Origin: an uncultured Dysgonomonas sp.
Lineage (GTDB): Bacteria > Bacteroidota > Bacteroidia > Bacteroidales > Dysgonomonadaceae
Assembly: GCF_900079725.1 (NCBI RefSeq)
Contig: NZ_LT599032.1
Location: forward strand, 866,948 to 930,947
Reading direction: 5' to 3'
Length of the DNA stretch: 64,000 nt
The notes below the pieces were generated by a model. That model worked only from the letters and a program-made list of their open reading frames with translations, made no database searches and had not been told where the DNA came from. Positions 8,776 to 16,828 of the stretch are shown one piece after another (within the stretch, counting starts at the first letter, position 1; every line of letters starts with the position of its first letter). The translations under genes and the position numbers were made by a program.

Positions 8776-9378
8776 TTATTTCTGTCCTACTCTTACATCA
8801 TACAATGTCTTCCGGTTCATCAGTACAACTTTGTAATCTATAATAGAATCTCCATTTCCGGCTTTATCGATTACCGCAACTTTCATATCATAAATTTTTT
8901 GAGTTAAAACCAGCGTGTCCATTACCAATTTTTCTCCATCTTTACGGGTTCGGGTTATGGTATCAGGTATCTGAGCTAACCTGTTACGATATACTGTTAT
9001 ATCTTTTTGATTAAATATCATTTGCCCCAGTTTGATTACCGGCATAATGGAGTCTTTTACACTTTCGCGCCCTCTCTTATCTTTATATTCAGGATTTATT
9101 TCCACTTTAAAGGTAGATAAACCCTCATTATCTGTAAACCGGGCATATATATACATCCATTTTTTAGTTATTACCGTATCTATTCTATTGGGATTAGTAT
9201 TCAGGCTATCATTTATCTTAACGACCAGATTACCGTACATCAACGTATCATTCTTATTAATCCGTACATCTGATATTGTAGGAGGCTCTGTCTCATCATC
9301 CTCAACCTTTGCACAAGATGAAAAATACAGGCCGGTCAGCAGAATAAGCGAAACCAGAAACAAGCAAAAATTTCTCAT
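8776..9378 (-). CDS. Putative DUF4625-like lipoprotein of a zinc-receptor locus
   Basis: A 200-residue protein with a lipoprotein signal ending in LYFSSC (Cys22) and then acidic residues (AKVEDDETEPP), which suggests surface or outer-membrane anchoring. The rest is rich in beta strands with a conserved-looking pattern ISDVRINKND near the start and IYARFTDNEGLSTFKVEIN in the middle, resembling Ig-like DUF4625 lipoproteins. That name is tentative. It lies on the same strand after the ZnuD-like receptor, 292 bases away, and ends at a strong terminator. It may assist the receptor, but no function can be read from the sequence. Confidence 0.7.
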   Translation of the reverse strand: MRNFCLFLVSLILLTGLYFSSCAKVEDDETEPPTISDVRINKNDTLMYGNLVVKINDSLNTNPNRIDTVITKKWMYIYARFTDNEGLSTFKVEINPEYKDKRGRESVKDSIMPVIKLGQMIFNQKDITVYRNRLAQIPDTITRTRKDGEKLVMDTLVLTQKIYDMKVAVIDKAGNGDSIIDYKVVLMNRKTLYDVRVGQK

Positions 9379-9611
9379 TATATATTAAGTAACTATTTAA
9401 ATTTTACCGAAATTATTCTTATATAACCATTTTCATTCTTTGACATTCTCTTTATGGTTCTTTTGAGTATCTTTTTCACTTTTTTCTTTTGGTTTAGCCC
9501 GCTAAACCTGCAAGCAAAAATCTAAAAACCTGTCTCAAAATAACTCATAGAAGAATACCAATTAAATTTAAACAGTTACTAAGTGAATTTGTAACTACGA
9601 AAATACGATAA

Positions 9612-9639
9612 AGTTACGAGTTACAGGTCACCGCTAACC
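9612..9639. repeat. Heptad-period repeat array
   Basis: Four consecutive 7-base units (AGTTACG, AGTTACA, GGTCACC, GCTAACC) keep the core xxTNACx. The array lies in the 292-base gap between the ZnuD-like receptor gene and the lipoprotein gene. No other feature is apparent in that gap. Confidence 0.6.
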
Positions 9640-9670
9640 GTTTTTTTAGATTATTGACAATCCCGTATTA

Positions 9671-12079
9671 TCAGCCATTGAAAGGAATACGCAGAAAGAC
9701 TTGTATATTCCTACCTGGTTCGGGTATATTCAACCGACGATAAAGGCTCATATGATTAAGATAGCGAGTATTGAATATGTTTTGAACCTGCAGGTTGAAA
9801 TTAACGGCAAACTTAGAAGTAAAGCGGTAATCGAATCCCGCGCCGGCATGGAACAAACTGGTACCCTCTGTTTTTGCTTCATCAAAGCCTACCCGGCTTT
9901 GTTTCGCATACCATTGATGAGAGGCAGATAACTGATAGTACGTCAGCCCTTTCCTTTTACCTGTATCTTTTAAGTATTTTATCTCATTAGTCATCGTCAA
10001 AGGTGGAGTGAAAGGCAGGGGATTATGGGCATCAAGATTTTTATTCAGTACAAAACTGCCTGCAGAAGACAATTCCAGTTGTCTCAATAATAACCATGCG
10101 ATCCTATACTCTGCTCCTGTGAATATTGCTTTTGCCTGAGAATACTGATAAGGCTTATCATCATAAAGCGATACGGGTGTTTCCTCCACAGGCTGTAAAA
10201 AAATAAAATTGGAGTAATAATTTACAAACGGACTAAAATCAACAGAAAAGCCCGCCTTGTTATTATAATTTAGGCCCAAATCCAGTGTATAACCATTCTC
10301 TGCTTTTAGATCAGGATTACCAATCTCGTAACGGAATGCGGCATGGTGCACACCGTTAGCAGCAAGCTCATTCGCCGAAGGAAACCTGAAAGTTTTAGAT
10401 ACATTTGCTTTATATGTAAAACCGGTGTATGAATGTGGTGTATATACCAGCCCTGCACTTGCCGACCAGCTACCGAAGTTACGGTCTACATCGTAAGCCC
10501 GTTGGGCATATTGTTTCACTATATCTTCTCCGTATCCCTGTTCTTGGAGGTAGGTAGCTAAAGTATTATCATAAAAACCCGTGACGTCCATGTTCCCGAA
10601 ATCGTATCTGGCTCCGGCCGAAAATAACCATTCATTCGTAAAGCGGAATGTATTTATGAAAGATAATCCGCCTGATATCTGATTGTAACGCGGCAGGAAG
10701 TACTCAAAGCCCCCTACCCTGTTTTGCTGATATTCTATGCTCGCTCCGATTGTTTTTGTCCAATTCCCCTTTTCATCCAGGAAAAGACGGGCATTTGACG
10801 AATATGTCCTCAATTTGAAATCTACTGCAATGTCATCGTCTGTCTCCGGCTCAGACTGCCCTTCATAATGTTCGTGAAAATGTTCGTACTCGCGTCGATG
10901 ATTATACTGATATCCTGTATTTACAGACAAGCGGAATGCCGATGTTTTCCACTCTGTATTATTCGTTACCGCAAAATGATTTGCAGTAGCATATGGCAAT
11001 GTGATATTCCGGTGCGAATTATCCATATCGTGATCATGGTCGTGGTCATCATGATCTCCTTCTTCGTGATCGTGATCCGAATGATCTTCCTCCACTTCAA
11101 AAAGTCCGGTCTTTTGGTAGTTGTTACTTACATTCACATAAGTGGTCACATTCTTTTTTCTGAAACCGACCGTTCCCGAAAGTGAATATTCCTTTCCGGC
11201 AGAATTGGGTAAACGCTTGTCCGGAAAAGCAATTTCCTGCGACTCATAGTCCGCTTTTTCGGCTGGCAGCCTATAATCAGCATAATCTTTATAATCATAA
11301 GCACCCTGCAAAAACCAGTTACCTTTCTGCCACCGGGCAGTAAGCCCCGCCCCATACAAATCATTGTTTGATGCCCCATACAATTGAGCCTCACCTTTGA
11401 AAACATCGGCATTCTCAAACCCATATGGCTGGATTTCGATTGCTGTTGTAGTACCCGAGCCTAAGAGTAATGAGTTTGGCCCCTTATAAATAGTTGTATT
11501 ATATATATCCGATTGATTTATATCTATGCCATGGTCGGCACCCCATTGCTGATTCTGCTGACCAACACCTCTGTTTATTACTGTTACCCTATTGCCACTC
11601 AATCCTCTTATCACAGGTTTTGAAGTACCTCCGCCTATATTCATAGTAGTCACACCCGGTAAAATACTTAGCATCTTATTAAACGATGTAGAAGGTTTAT
11701 CGTAATCTATACGCCTAACTGAGTTTTTTACCCCGGCAGATATCTCCACTTCGCTCAATTCTACGGCCAACGGCTTTAAACGGATATTGAGAAGTGTATC
11801 ATTATGTAATGCTATATATACCGTATCTGTTTTATATCCTATATAGTTTACAAGGAGAGTATATGCATCATTCCTTAAATGGCAAAAACTAAAAACACCG
11901 AGACTATCAGTCAATTCGCCGACAGGCGTATTTATTATAGAAACGGCAGCTCCTTCTATAGGGTTTCCTGTATTTTGGTTTGTCACCTTTCCTGATATTG
12001 CGCAGGTTGATTGAGCTGAGAGCTGAAGATAAACGATGGAGAAGAATAGTATGAATAAAATCTTTTTCATTAGAGCCAT
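9671..12079 (-). CDS. ZnuD-like TonB-dependent receptor with a histidine-rich loop
   Basis: An 802-residue receptor. After a signal peptide (MKKILFILFFSIVYLQLSAQ) comes a carboxypeptidase-regulatory-like domain (AISGKVTNQNTGNPIEGAAV), then a plug with KPVIRGLSGNRVTVINRG and a barrel ending in NIQVFLRIPFNG. Around residues 328-355 an extracellular loop contains alternating His/Asp (DHDHEEGDHDDHDHDHD), followed by HRN and, later, HRREYEHFHEHYEG. Such loops occur in zinc receptors of the ZnuD type. A Fur-family repressor gene lies 66 bases upstream on the same strand, so the two are probably co-transcribed. Receptor family is certain; zinc as the cargo is a strong inference, with nickel, copper or another metal less likely. 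Confidence 0.9.
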   Translation of the reverse strand: MALMKKILFILFFSIVYLQLSAQSTCAISGKVTNQNTGNPIEGAAVSIINTPVGELTDSLGVFSFCHLRNDAYTLLVNYIGYKTDTVYIALHNDTLLNIRLKPLAVELSEVEISAGVKNSVRRIDYDKPSTSFNKMLSILPGVTTMNIGGGTSKPVIRGLSGNRVTVINRGVGQQNQQWGADHGIDINQSDIYNTTIYKGPNSLLLGSGTTTAIEIQPYGFENADVFKGEAQLYGASNNDLYGAGLTARWQKGNWFLQGAYDYKDYADYRLPAEKADYESQEIAFPDKRLPNSAGKEYSLSGTVGFRKKNVTTYVNVSNNYQKTGLFEVEEDHSDHDHEEGDHDDHDHDHDMDNSHRNITLPYATANHFAVTNNTEWKTSAFRLSVNTGYQYNHRREYEHFHEHYEGQSEPETDDDIAVDFKLRTYSSNARLFLDEKGNWTKTIGASIEYQQNRVGGFEYFLPRYNQISGGLSFINTFRFTNEWLFSAGARYDFGNMDVTGFYDNTLATYLQEQGYGEDIVKQYAQRAYDVDRNFGSWSASAGLVYTPHSYTGFTYKANVSKTFRFPSANELAANGVHHAAFRYEIGNPDLKAENGYTLDLGLNYNNKAGFSVDFSPFVNYYSNFIFLQPVEETPVSLYDDKPYQYSQAKAIFTGAEYRIAWLLLRQLELSSAGSFVLNKNLDAHNPLPFTPPLTMTNEIKYLKDTGKRKGLTYYQLSASHQWYAKQSRVGFDEAKTEGTSLFHAGAGFDYRFTSKFAVNFNLQVQNIFNTRYLNHMSLYRRLNIPEPGRNIQVFLRIPFNG

Positions 12080-12145
12080 CCTATGGTTTTATTACTGTGT
12101 AAATATTTTTCTGATTCCCTTATAATTCAATTACCGGTTAAAGCC

Positions 12146-12547
12146 TTATTTTTTACAATCGGGACATGTGCCTTCAAGTAAGACATCCACTGAGTCTATG
12201 GAAAATCCTTTAGGCATTGCAACTGGTGCCTGTATCTCTGTCTCCAGACATGTTACCGTATCACATTTTATACAATGAAAGTGAGCGTGTTCCCCTTTAG
12301 GCAAAGCTTCGTTGTTAAGAGCATATTTAACCGTAGAATCGTGCAAGACAATACGGTGGATAATATTCTTCTCTTCCAGCGTCTTTAATGAACGGTAAAA
12401 TGTAACCCTATCGAATAAATCCGGCAAAGCTTTTTTTATTTCATTCTCTGACAAAGCAGAATCATTATTAAGCAACTCACTTATTATAAATTTACGACAA
12501 CCCGTATTCTTCAGGTTATGAAGTTTTAATATTTGTTCGGCATTCAT
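12146..12547 (-). CDS. Fur-family metal-responsive repressor (Zur-like)
   Basis: A 133-residue protein with the Fur winged helix (TGCRKFIISELLN...LPDLFDRVTFYRSLKTLEEKNIIHRI) and the metal-binding half containing HAHFHCIKCDTV and, at the end, CPDCKK. The two CxxC pairs form the structural zinc site. I start the gene at 12547 (MNAEQILKLH). A reading frame open to 12634 exists, but a TAnnTTTG promoter element lies inside that extension and the extension lacks family similarity. Its position before a ZnuD-like receptor suggests a zinc-sensing Zur. The specificity could instead be iron or peroxide, so no symbol is given. Confidence 0.85.
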   Translation of the reverse strand: MNAEQILKLHNLKNTGCRKFIISELLNNDSALSENEIKKALPDLFDRVTFYRSLKTLEEKNIIHRIVLHDSTVKYALNNEALPKGEHAHFHCIKCDTVTCLETEIQAPVAMPKGFSIDSVDVLLEGTCPDCKK

Positions 12548-12580
12548 ATATGCAACACAACTATAAATGAAACAAGGTTG

Positions 12581-12588
12581 CAAATATA
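12581..12588 (-). promoter_or_regulatory. -7 element for the Fur-like gene
   Basis: The minus strand reads TATATTTG, matching TAnnTTTG, 34 bases before the start codon at 12547. It rules out the longer reading frame. Confidence 0.7.
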
Positions 12589-12728
12589 ACACCGATTCAC
12601 CAAAAAGGATCTGAAAGGATAGATAAAAAATCAAAAAATATCTTTCCGTATGAATAAGTACTCGATATAGATAGATAAAAATATTTTTCCAAAAAAAACA
12701 ATTTCTTATAAAAATTACGTCTTCAGGC

Positions 12729-12757
12729 TTTGATACTGCAAAAAAAGATTATCTTTG
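12729..12757 (+). promoter_or_regulatory. Promoter of mgtE
   Basis: TATCTTTG (12750-12757) matches the -7 consensus, with TTTG (12729-12732) 17 bases upstream as a possible -33 element. It implies a leader of about 130 bases. Confidence 0.7.
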
Positions 12758-12834
12758 CAGCCGCATTTCGCAAGCGAAAAATGACGTTGCTGATAATATC
12801 AATAATACCACAGCCTGCGAAAACTAATTCATCC

Positions 12835-12866
12835 CAAAAACAGAATCGTTGACAGAACTGTTTTTG
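12835..12866 (+). promoter_or_regulatory. Terminator-like hairpin in the mgtE leader
   Basis: A perfect 9-bp stem (CAAAAACAG / CTGTTTTTG) with a 14-base loop carries a T5 run within its descending arm. It lies 29 bases before the mgtE start codon. It could act as an attenuator or a translation-controlling structure; this is inferred from position alone. Confidence 0.4.
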
Positions 12867-12895
12867 TATTATCCACCTTATAATTTATCTTATGG

Positions 12896-14287
12896 ATGAA
12901 GGAGAATATCGAACAACTGACAGAACAAACCAAGCTTCTGATTGAAGCAGGTGATGTTGCCATGCTGCGCATCTATCTTGACGATCTGAACATCTCGGAT
13001 GTAGAAGATCTGATTGATGAATTACCTGAGTATGCTCCATTGATTATTACGACTTTAAGTCTCAACAGAGCAGTAAATGTATTCAGGATATTAGATGTCC
13101 CCACCCAGGAACGGATTATCACAAAACTACCGGGACAGAAAATATCCGAAATTATTAACGGACTGCCTCCGGATGACCGCACGGCATTCTTTGGAGAACT
13201 AAAAGACCAGGAATTACAGCACCGCCTGATATCCCTACTCCCTCCCGAAGACAGGAAAGAAGTATTTACACTTCTTTCATATCCGGAGGACAGTATAGGG
13301 CGTATGATGACACCCGATTTCCTTGCGATATCTAAAGATTATACGGTAGAAGAGGCATTGCAGTATATTCGTAAGAATGGGAGAAACTCTGAGACAATTG
13401 ATGTAATATATATCCTCGATGATAAGGGTGTATTGATTGACGACTTACGGATAAAAGAACTACTGATCAGCGATCCCAAAACACCTATTACCGATCTTAT
13501 GGATGGGCGGCTTATTTCTCTGAATGCGCCGGATCCTGTGGAGGAAGGTATTAAGATATTTAAGATGAACAACAGGGTAGCCCTACCGGTCATAGATTCG
13601 GGTGGTATTTTGCTCGGCATTGTTACCATTGATGATATCCTCTGGGTTGCCGACGAGGAATATTCCGAAGATATGCAGCGAATGGGGGGTACATCGGCCC
13701 TGGATGAGCCTTATCTGGATTTACCCGTCCACAAACTCGTATGGAAGCGTGCCGGCTGGTTGGTTATATTATTCATAGGAGAACTACTCACAGCCTCGGT
13801 AATGCAATATTATGAAGAACAATTGGCGCAAATGATAGTTTTGGCATTGTTTCTTCCATTGATGATTTCGAGCGGAGGTAATAGCGGTTCACAGGCTTCC
13901 ACCCTCGTTATTCAGGCTATGGCTACCGGAGAAGTAAAAATCCGGGACTGGTGGCGGGTATTCCGTCGCGAAGTAGTTTCCGGACTGAGCCTGGGTATTA
14001 TACTGGGTATTATAGGCTTTTGCCGCATTTATATCTGGCATCTTATATTCCCAAATCTTTACGGAGAGCACTGGATTATGGTAGGTTCTACTGTATCTCT
14101 GGCCCTGATAGGCATTGTACTATGGGGCTCATTGATAGGCTCTATGCTGCCGTTTATCCTCCGGCGTTTTGGCGCCGATCCGGCCACATCATCAGCTCCA
14201 TTTGTGGCTACGATAGTGGATGTAACAGGACTGATGATTTATCTGACCATAGCCAGCTGGATATTTGGCCCATTAATGAATGGTTAA
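12896..14287 (+). CDS. mgtE: MgtE magnesium transporter
   Basis: A 463-residue protein with the MgtE layout: an N-terminal helical domain (about 1-130, ...LPPDDRTAFFGEL...LLPPEDRKEVFTLLSYPEDSIGRMMTPDF), a CBS pair (about 140-255, ending VTIDDILWVADEE) and a C-terminal membrane domain with five helices. The pore-lining signature MISSGGNSGSQASTLVIQA is present and includes the conserved NSGSQ. MgtE is a Mg2+ channel gated by Mg2+ binding to the cytoplasmic domains. Length is normal. The gene has its own promoter and a long leader with a hairpin. Confidence 0.96.
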   Translation: MKENIEQLTEQTKLLIEAGDVAMLRIYLDDLNISDVEDLIDELPEYAPLIITTLSLNRAVNVFRILDVPTQERIITKLPGQKISEIINGLPPDDRTAFFGELKDQELQHRLISLLPPEDRKEVFTLLSYPEDSIGRMMTPDFLAISKDYTVEEALQYIRKNGRNSETIDVIYILDDKGVLIDDLRIKELLISDPKTPITDLMDGRLISLNAPDPVEEGIKIFKMNNRVALPVIDSGGILLGIVTIDDILWVADEEYSEDMQRMGGTSALDEPYLDLPVHKLVWKRAGWLVILFIGELLTASVMQYYEEQLAQMIVLALFLPLMISSGGNSGSQASTLVIQAMATGEVKIRDWWRVFRREVVSGLSLGIILGIIGFCRIYIWHLIFPNLYGEHWIMVGSTVSLALIGIVLWGSLIGSMLPFILRRFGADPATSSAPFVATIVDVTGLMIYLTIASWIFGPLMNG

Positions 14288-14323
14288 CAAAAACTAAAAA
14301 CAGATTAATTAAAGGTGAAAAAT

Positions 14324-14377
14324 GGGCTTATATATTAAACAAGACGAAGAAGCTGAACGTTTATAATATATAAGCCC
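14324..14377 (+). repeat. Inverted repeat after mgtE
   Basis: Perfect 13-base arms (GGGCTTATATATT and its complement) flank a 28-base loop, 36 bases after the mgtE stop and 47 bases before the acetyltransferase start. No T run follows, so it may be an mRNA 3' hairpin or a leader structure for the next gene. Confidence 0.5.
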
Positions 14378-14423
14378 AATATATCACCGGATATTCCCAA
14401 AGAATATCCACAAATCTGAATTA

Positions 14424-14984
14424 ATGAAAAGAGACAAAATCCCGGTAAGTAAACCTGACAGCTCAGACCCGAACTCTATTTTAGCTAATCAGAAAAAATG
14501 TGCCGAAGTATTGATGCGCAAGTATAATAACTTGTACCCTTCTGAAAAAGAGCAAAGAAAATGTATAATTAAGGAACTATTAGGGAGTGTTGGAAATGAT
14601 TTCATGATCGAACAGCCATTCACTTGTACCTATGGACAAAATGTACATATAGGAGAGAATTTCTATGCCAATGTAGAATGCCTCTTCCTTGACGAAGCTA
14701 ATATTGAAATAGGTAATAATGTACTTATGGGACCTCATGTCGGTATTTACACCGTCAAGAAAACCCTTGGGGGAGAAGCGCCTACACCTCCTCATCCGGT
14801 AAAAATAGGTAATGACGTCTGGATTGGAGGGAATGTCACTATACTACCGGGAGTAACGATCGGAAATAATGCACTTATAATAGCAGGCAGTATCGTCACA
14901 AGAAATATACCGGAAAATGCTATTGCGGCAGGCAATCCAGCTAAAGTGATAAAGTACATAGATGTGACCATTGAAATCGATTGA
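14424..14984 (+). CDS. Maltose/galactoside-type O-acetyltransferase with substituted active-site histidine
   Basis: A 186-residue protein of the Maa/LacA hexapeptide-repeat family. It has an N-terminal helical Mac domain (to about residue 55) and a left-handed beta-helix (GQNVHIGENFYANV, IEIGNNVLMGPHVGIY, VKIGNDVWIGGNVTILPGVTIGNNALIIAGSIVTRNIP). It would transfer acetyl from acetyl-CoA to a sugar hydroxyl. The usual segment YTxTHPL, which supplies the catalytic base, reads YTVKKTL here (109-115), so Lys113 stands where the histidine belongs. The CoA-binding coils look intact. The protein may have lost or changed activity. It is followed by a strong terminator and appears monocistronic. Confidence 0.85.
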   Translation: MKRDKIPVSKPDSSDPNSILANQKKCAEVLMRKYNNLYPSEKEQRKCIIKELLGSVGNDFMIEQPFTCTYGQNVHIGENFYANVECLFLDEANIEIGNNVLMGPHVGIYTVKKTLGGEAPTPPHPVKIGNDVWIGGNVTILPGVTIGNNALIIAGSIVTRNIPENAIAAGNPAKVIKYIDVTIEID

Positions 14985-15042
14985 GGTACTATAGACAGAG
15001 GCTAAACTCTATTAATTTACCATAAAGATGATAAGATTATAT

Positions 15043-15080
15043 ATAGCTCGTAGTGCGAAAATGACTACGAGCTATTTTTT
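15043..15080 (+). terminator. Terminator after the acetyltransferase gene
   Basis: A perfect 12-bp stem (ATAGCTCGTAGT and its complement) with a 9-base loop is followed by T6. It also lies between convergent genes. Confidence 0.9.
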
Positions 15081-15105
15081 GTACAATAAAGTAATACTTC
15101 CAGGC

Positions 15106-16674
15106 TTAATGATTACTTTCTTTCATTTTCTCTGCTAACGCTTCTGCGCATCGTTCCCCATCCATAGCTGCCGAAACAATACCCCCTGCATAACCAGCCC
15201 CTTCTCCACAAGGATAAAGACCTTCTATTTCCACATGCTGCATTGTCTCTCTATCACGTAGAATACGGACAGGTGAAGAAGTACGGCTCTCTACACCTAA
15301 AAGGATGGCTTCATTTGTCAGATAACCTTTGTAGCTATTCCCCACTTTCCTAAATGCTTCTTGCAAACGCACAGAGACAAATTTGGGCATCCATTCGTGC
15401 ATAGGTGATGATATTACACCGGGAGCATAAGATGTATCCGGCAGAGAATCACTTTTTTTGCCATTCACGAAATCATATAACCTCTGCGCAGGAGCTACCT
15501 GGCTCTTTCCGCCGTGCAGCCATGCCAGCTCTTCCAAATCTTCGACGAATCTTAATAATGACAATTCATCATATTTTGCATATTCCGGAAAATCTTCCGG
15601 ATGAATCTCAACTACAACTCCGGAGTTAGACCAGCGTGATCCGCGGTTAGATGGCGACATACCATTAACAACCACTTGCCGGGGCCCACTGGCCGATGGA
15701 ACTATAGTTCCCCCGGGGCACATACAGAAAGAATATACACCACGATCTCCGGCCTGAACAACAAAGCTATACTCTGCAGCAGGTAAAAACTCACCTCGGC
15801 CTTCCTTACAATGGTATTGAATCTGATCTACCAGATGCGACGAATGTTCAACACGGAATCCAACAGCTAATCCTTTGGCCTCTATTTTTATTTTCTGGTC
15901 ATACAACATATAATACACATCGCGAGCCGAGTGACCGGTAGCAAGAATAACCTGCCCTAAAAATGTTTTTCCATTATTCGTTTCTACTCCTTTTACCGTA
16001 TTATTATCAATTATGAGTTTATCCATTCGGGTTTCGAAATGCACTTCGCCTCCAGACAATATAATCTGCACACGCATTTTTTCTATAATACCCGGTAATC
16101 TATCTGTTCCTATATGCGGATGCGCATCAACAAGTATAGATGACTCTGCACCATGCTGGCAAAAAACATTTAAAATTTTTTCTACACTACCTCTTTTCTT
16201 ACTACGGGTATATAGTTTTCCATCAGAGTATGCTCCTGCTCCGCCTTCTCCAAAACAATAGTTCGATTCGGGATTTACAACATGTTCCCGGTTCATTAAT
16301 GCCGTATCGCGTTTCCTGTCCCGGACATTCTTCCCTCTCTCTATTACTATAGGACGTATCCCCAATTCGACCAACCTCAATGCTGCAAACAAACCGGCAG
16401 GGCCTGCTCCCACGACAATAGCCTGTGGACAATCTTTTACATTCGGATAATATGTACTTACAAAAGCCGGATCATTTTGCACTTCATCCACATATCCCCT
16501 CACCCTGAGGTTTATAAAAATATTCCGTTGCCGGGCGTCTATCGAACGCCGGAGAATACGTACCGAGTTTATATCTTTAAGAGGAATACCGGATTGAGAA
16601 GAAAAAATGCGTCTTACTTTTTCAATATCTGACGCCTGTTCTGGCGTAATGCGTAAGTCTATATCTTTTTGCAT
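15106..16674 (-). CDS. FAD-dependent dehydrogenase of the COG2509 type
   Basis: A 522-residue flavoprotein. An N-terminal domain of about 90 residues (RITPEQASDIEKVRRIFSSQ) precedes a Rossmann FAD-binding motif, AIVVGAGPAGLFAALRL, and the second flavin segment VIERGKNVRDRKRDTA. NPESNYCFGEGGAGAYSDGKL and the C-terminal LYPCGEGAGYAGGIVSAAMDG are signatures of this widespread uncharacterised dehydrogenase group. Length is typical. The reaction and substrate are unknown. The gene has its own promoter and sits alone, convergent with the acetyltransferase gene. Confidence 0.88.
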   Translation of the reverse strand: MQKDIDLRITPEQASDIEKVRRIFSSQSGIPLKDINSVRILRRSIDARQRNIFINLRVRGYVDEVQNDPAFVSTYYPNVKDCPQAIVVGAGPAGLFAALRLVELGIRPIVIERGKNVRDRKRDTALMNREHVVNPESNYCFGEGGAGAYSDGKLYTRSKKRGSVEKILNVFCQHGAESSILVDAHPHIGTDRLPGIIEKMRVQIILSGGEVHFETRMDKLIIDNNTVKGVETNNGKTFLGQVILATGHSARDVYYMLYDQKIKIEAKGLAVGFRVEHSSHLVDQIQYHCKEGRGEFLPAAEYSFVVQAGDRGVYSFCMCPGGTIVPSASGPRQVVVNGMSPSNRGSRWSNSGVVVEIHPEDFPEYAKYDELSLLRFVEDLEELAWLHGGKSQVAPAQRLYDFVNGKKSDSLPDTSYAPGVISSPMHEWMPKFVSVRLQEAFRKVGNSYKGYLTNEAILLGVESRTSSPVRILRDRETMQHVEIEGLYPCGEGAGYAGGIVSAAMDGERCAEALAEKMKESNH

Positions 16675-16698
16675 GAATCATTTATTAATTTGAGAGTA

Positions 16699-16706
16699 CA
16701 AAGGTA
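16699..16706 (-). promoter_or_regulatory. -7 element for the FAD-dehydrogenase gene
   Basis: The minus strand reads TACCTTTG, a perfect TAnnTTTG match, 24 bases before the start codon. Confidence 0.65.
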
Positions 16707-16767
16707 TATTTTTTAATGATGAGTTATAAACTCTCATTTATGAATTATATCAAGTGATTATAAAAAG

Positions 16768-16803
16768 AATCGGCAGCAAACATTTCTGCCTGCTGCCGTT
16801 CTA
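16768..16803 (-). terminator. Terminator after the sugar-transporter gene
   Basis: The arms CGGCAGCA / TGCTGCCG, extended by AGAA / TTCT with one bulge, form a hairpin 26 bases past the stop codon. On the minus strand it is followed by a T5 run. Confidence 0.7.
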
Positions 16804-16828
16804 TATTTTAGTAAATCTTCCTGAAATA

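Larger units (their letters stand above)
12548..12895. other. Divergent intergenic region between the Fur-like and mgtE genes
   Basis: This 348-base stretch holds the minus-strand promoter of the Fur-like gene, the plus-strand promoter of mgtE, and an mgtE leader of about 130 bases with a perfect hairpin. No gene was found. An in-frame ATG 4 bases before the chosen mgtE start is out of frame with it. Confidence 0.6.

Noticed and set aside
12548-12634. N-terminal extension of the Fur-like regulator
   Set aside because: A TATATTTG promoter box lies inside, and the added residues do not resemble the family.
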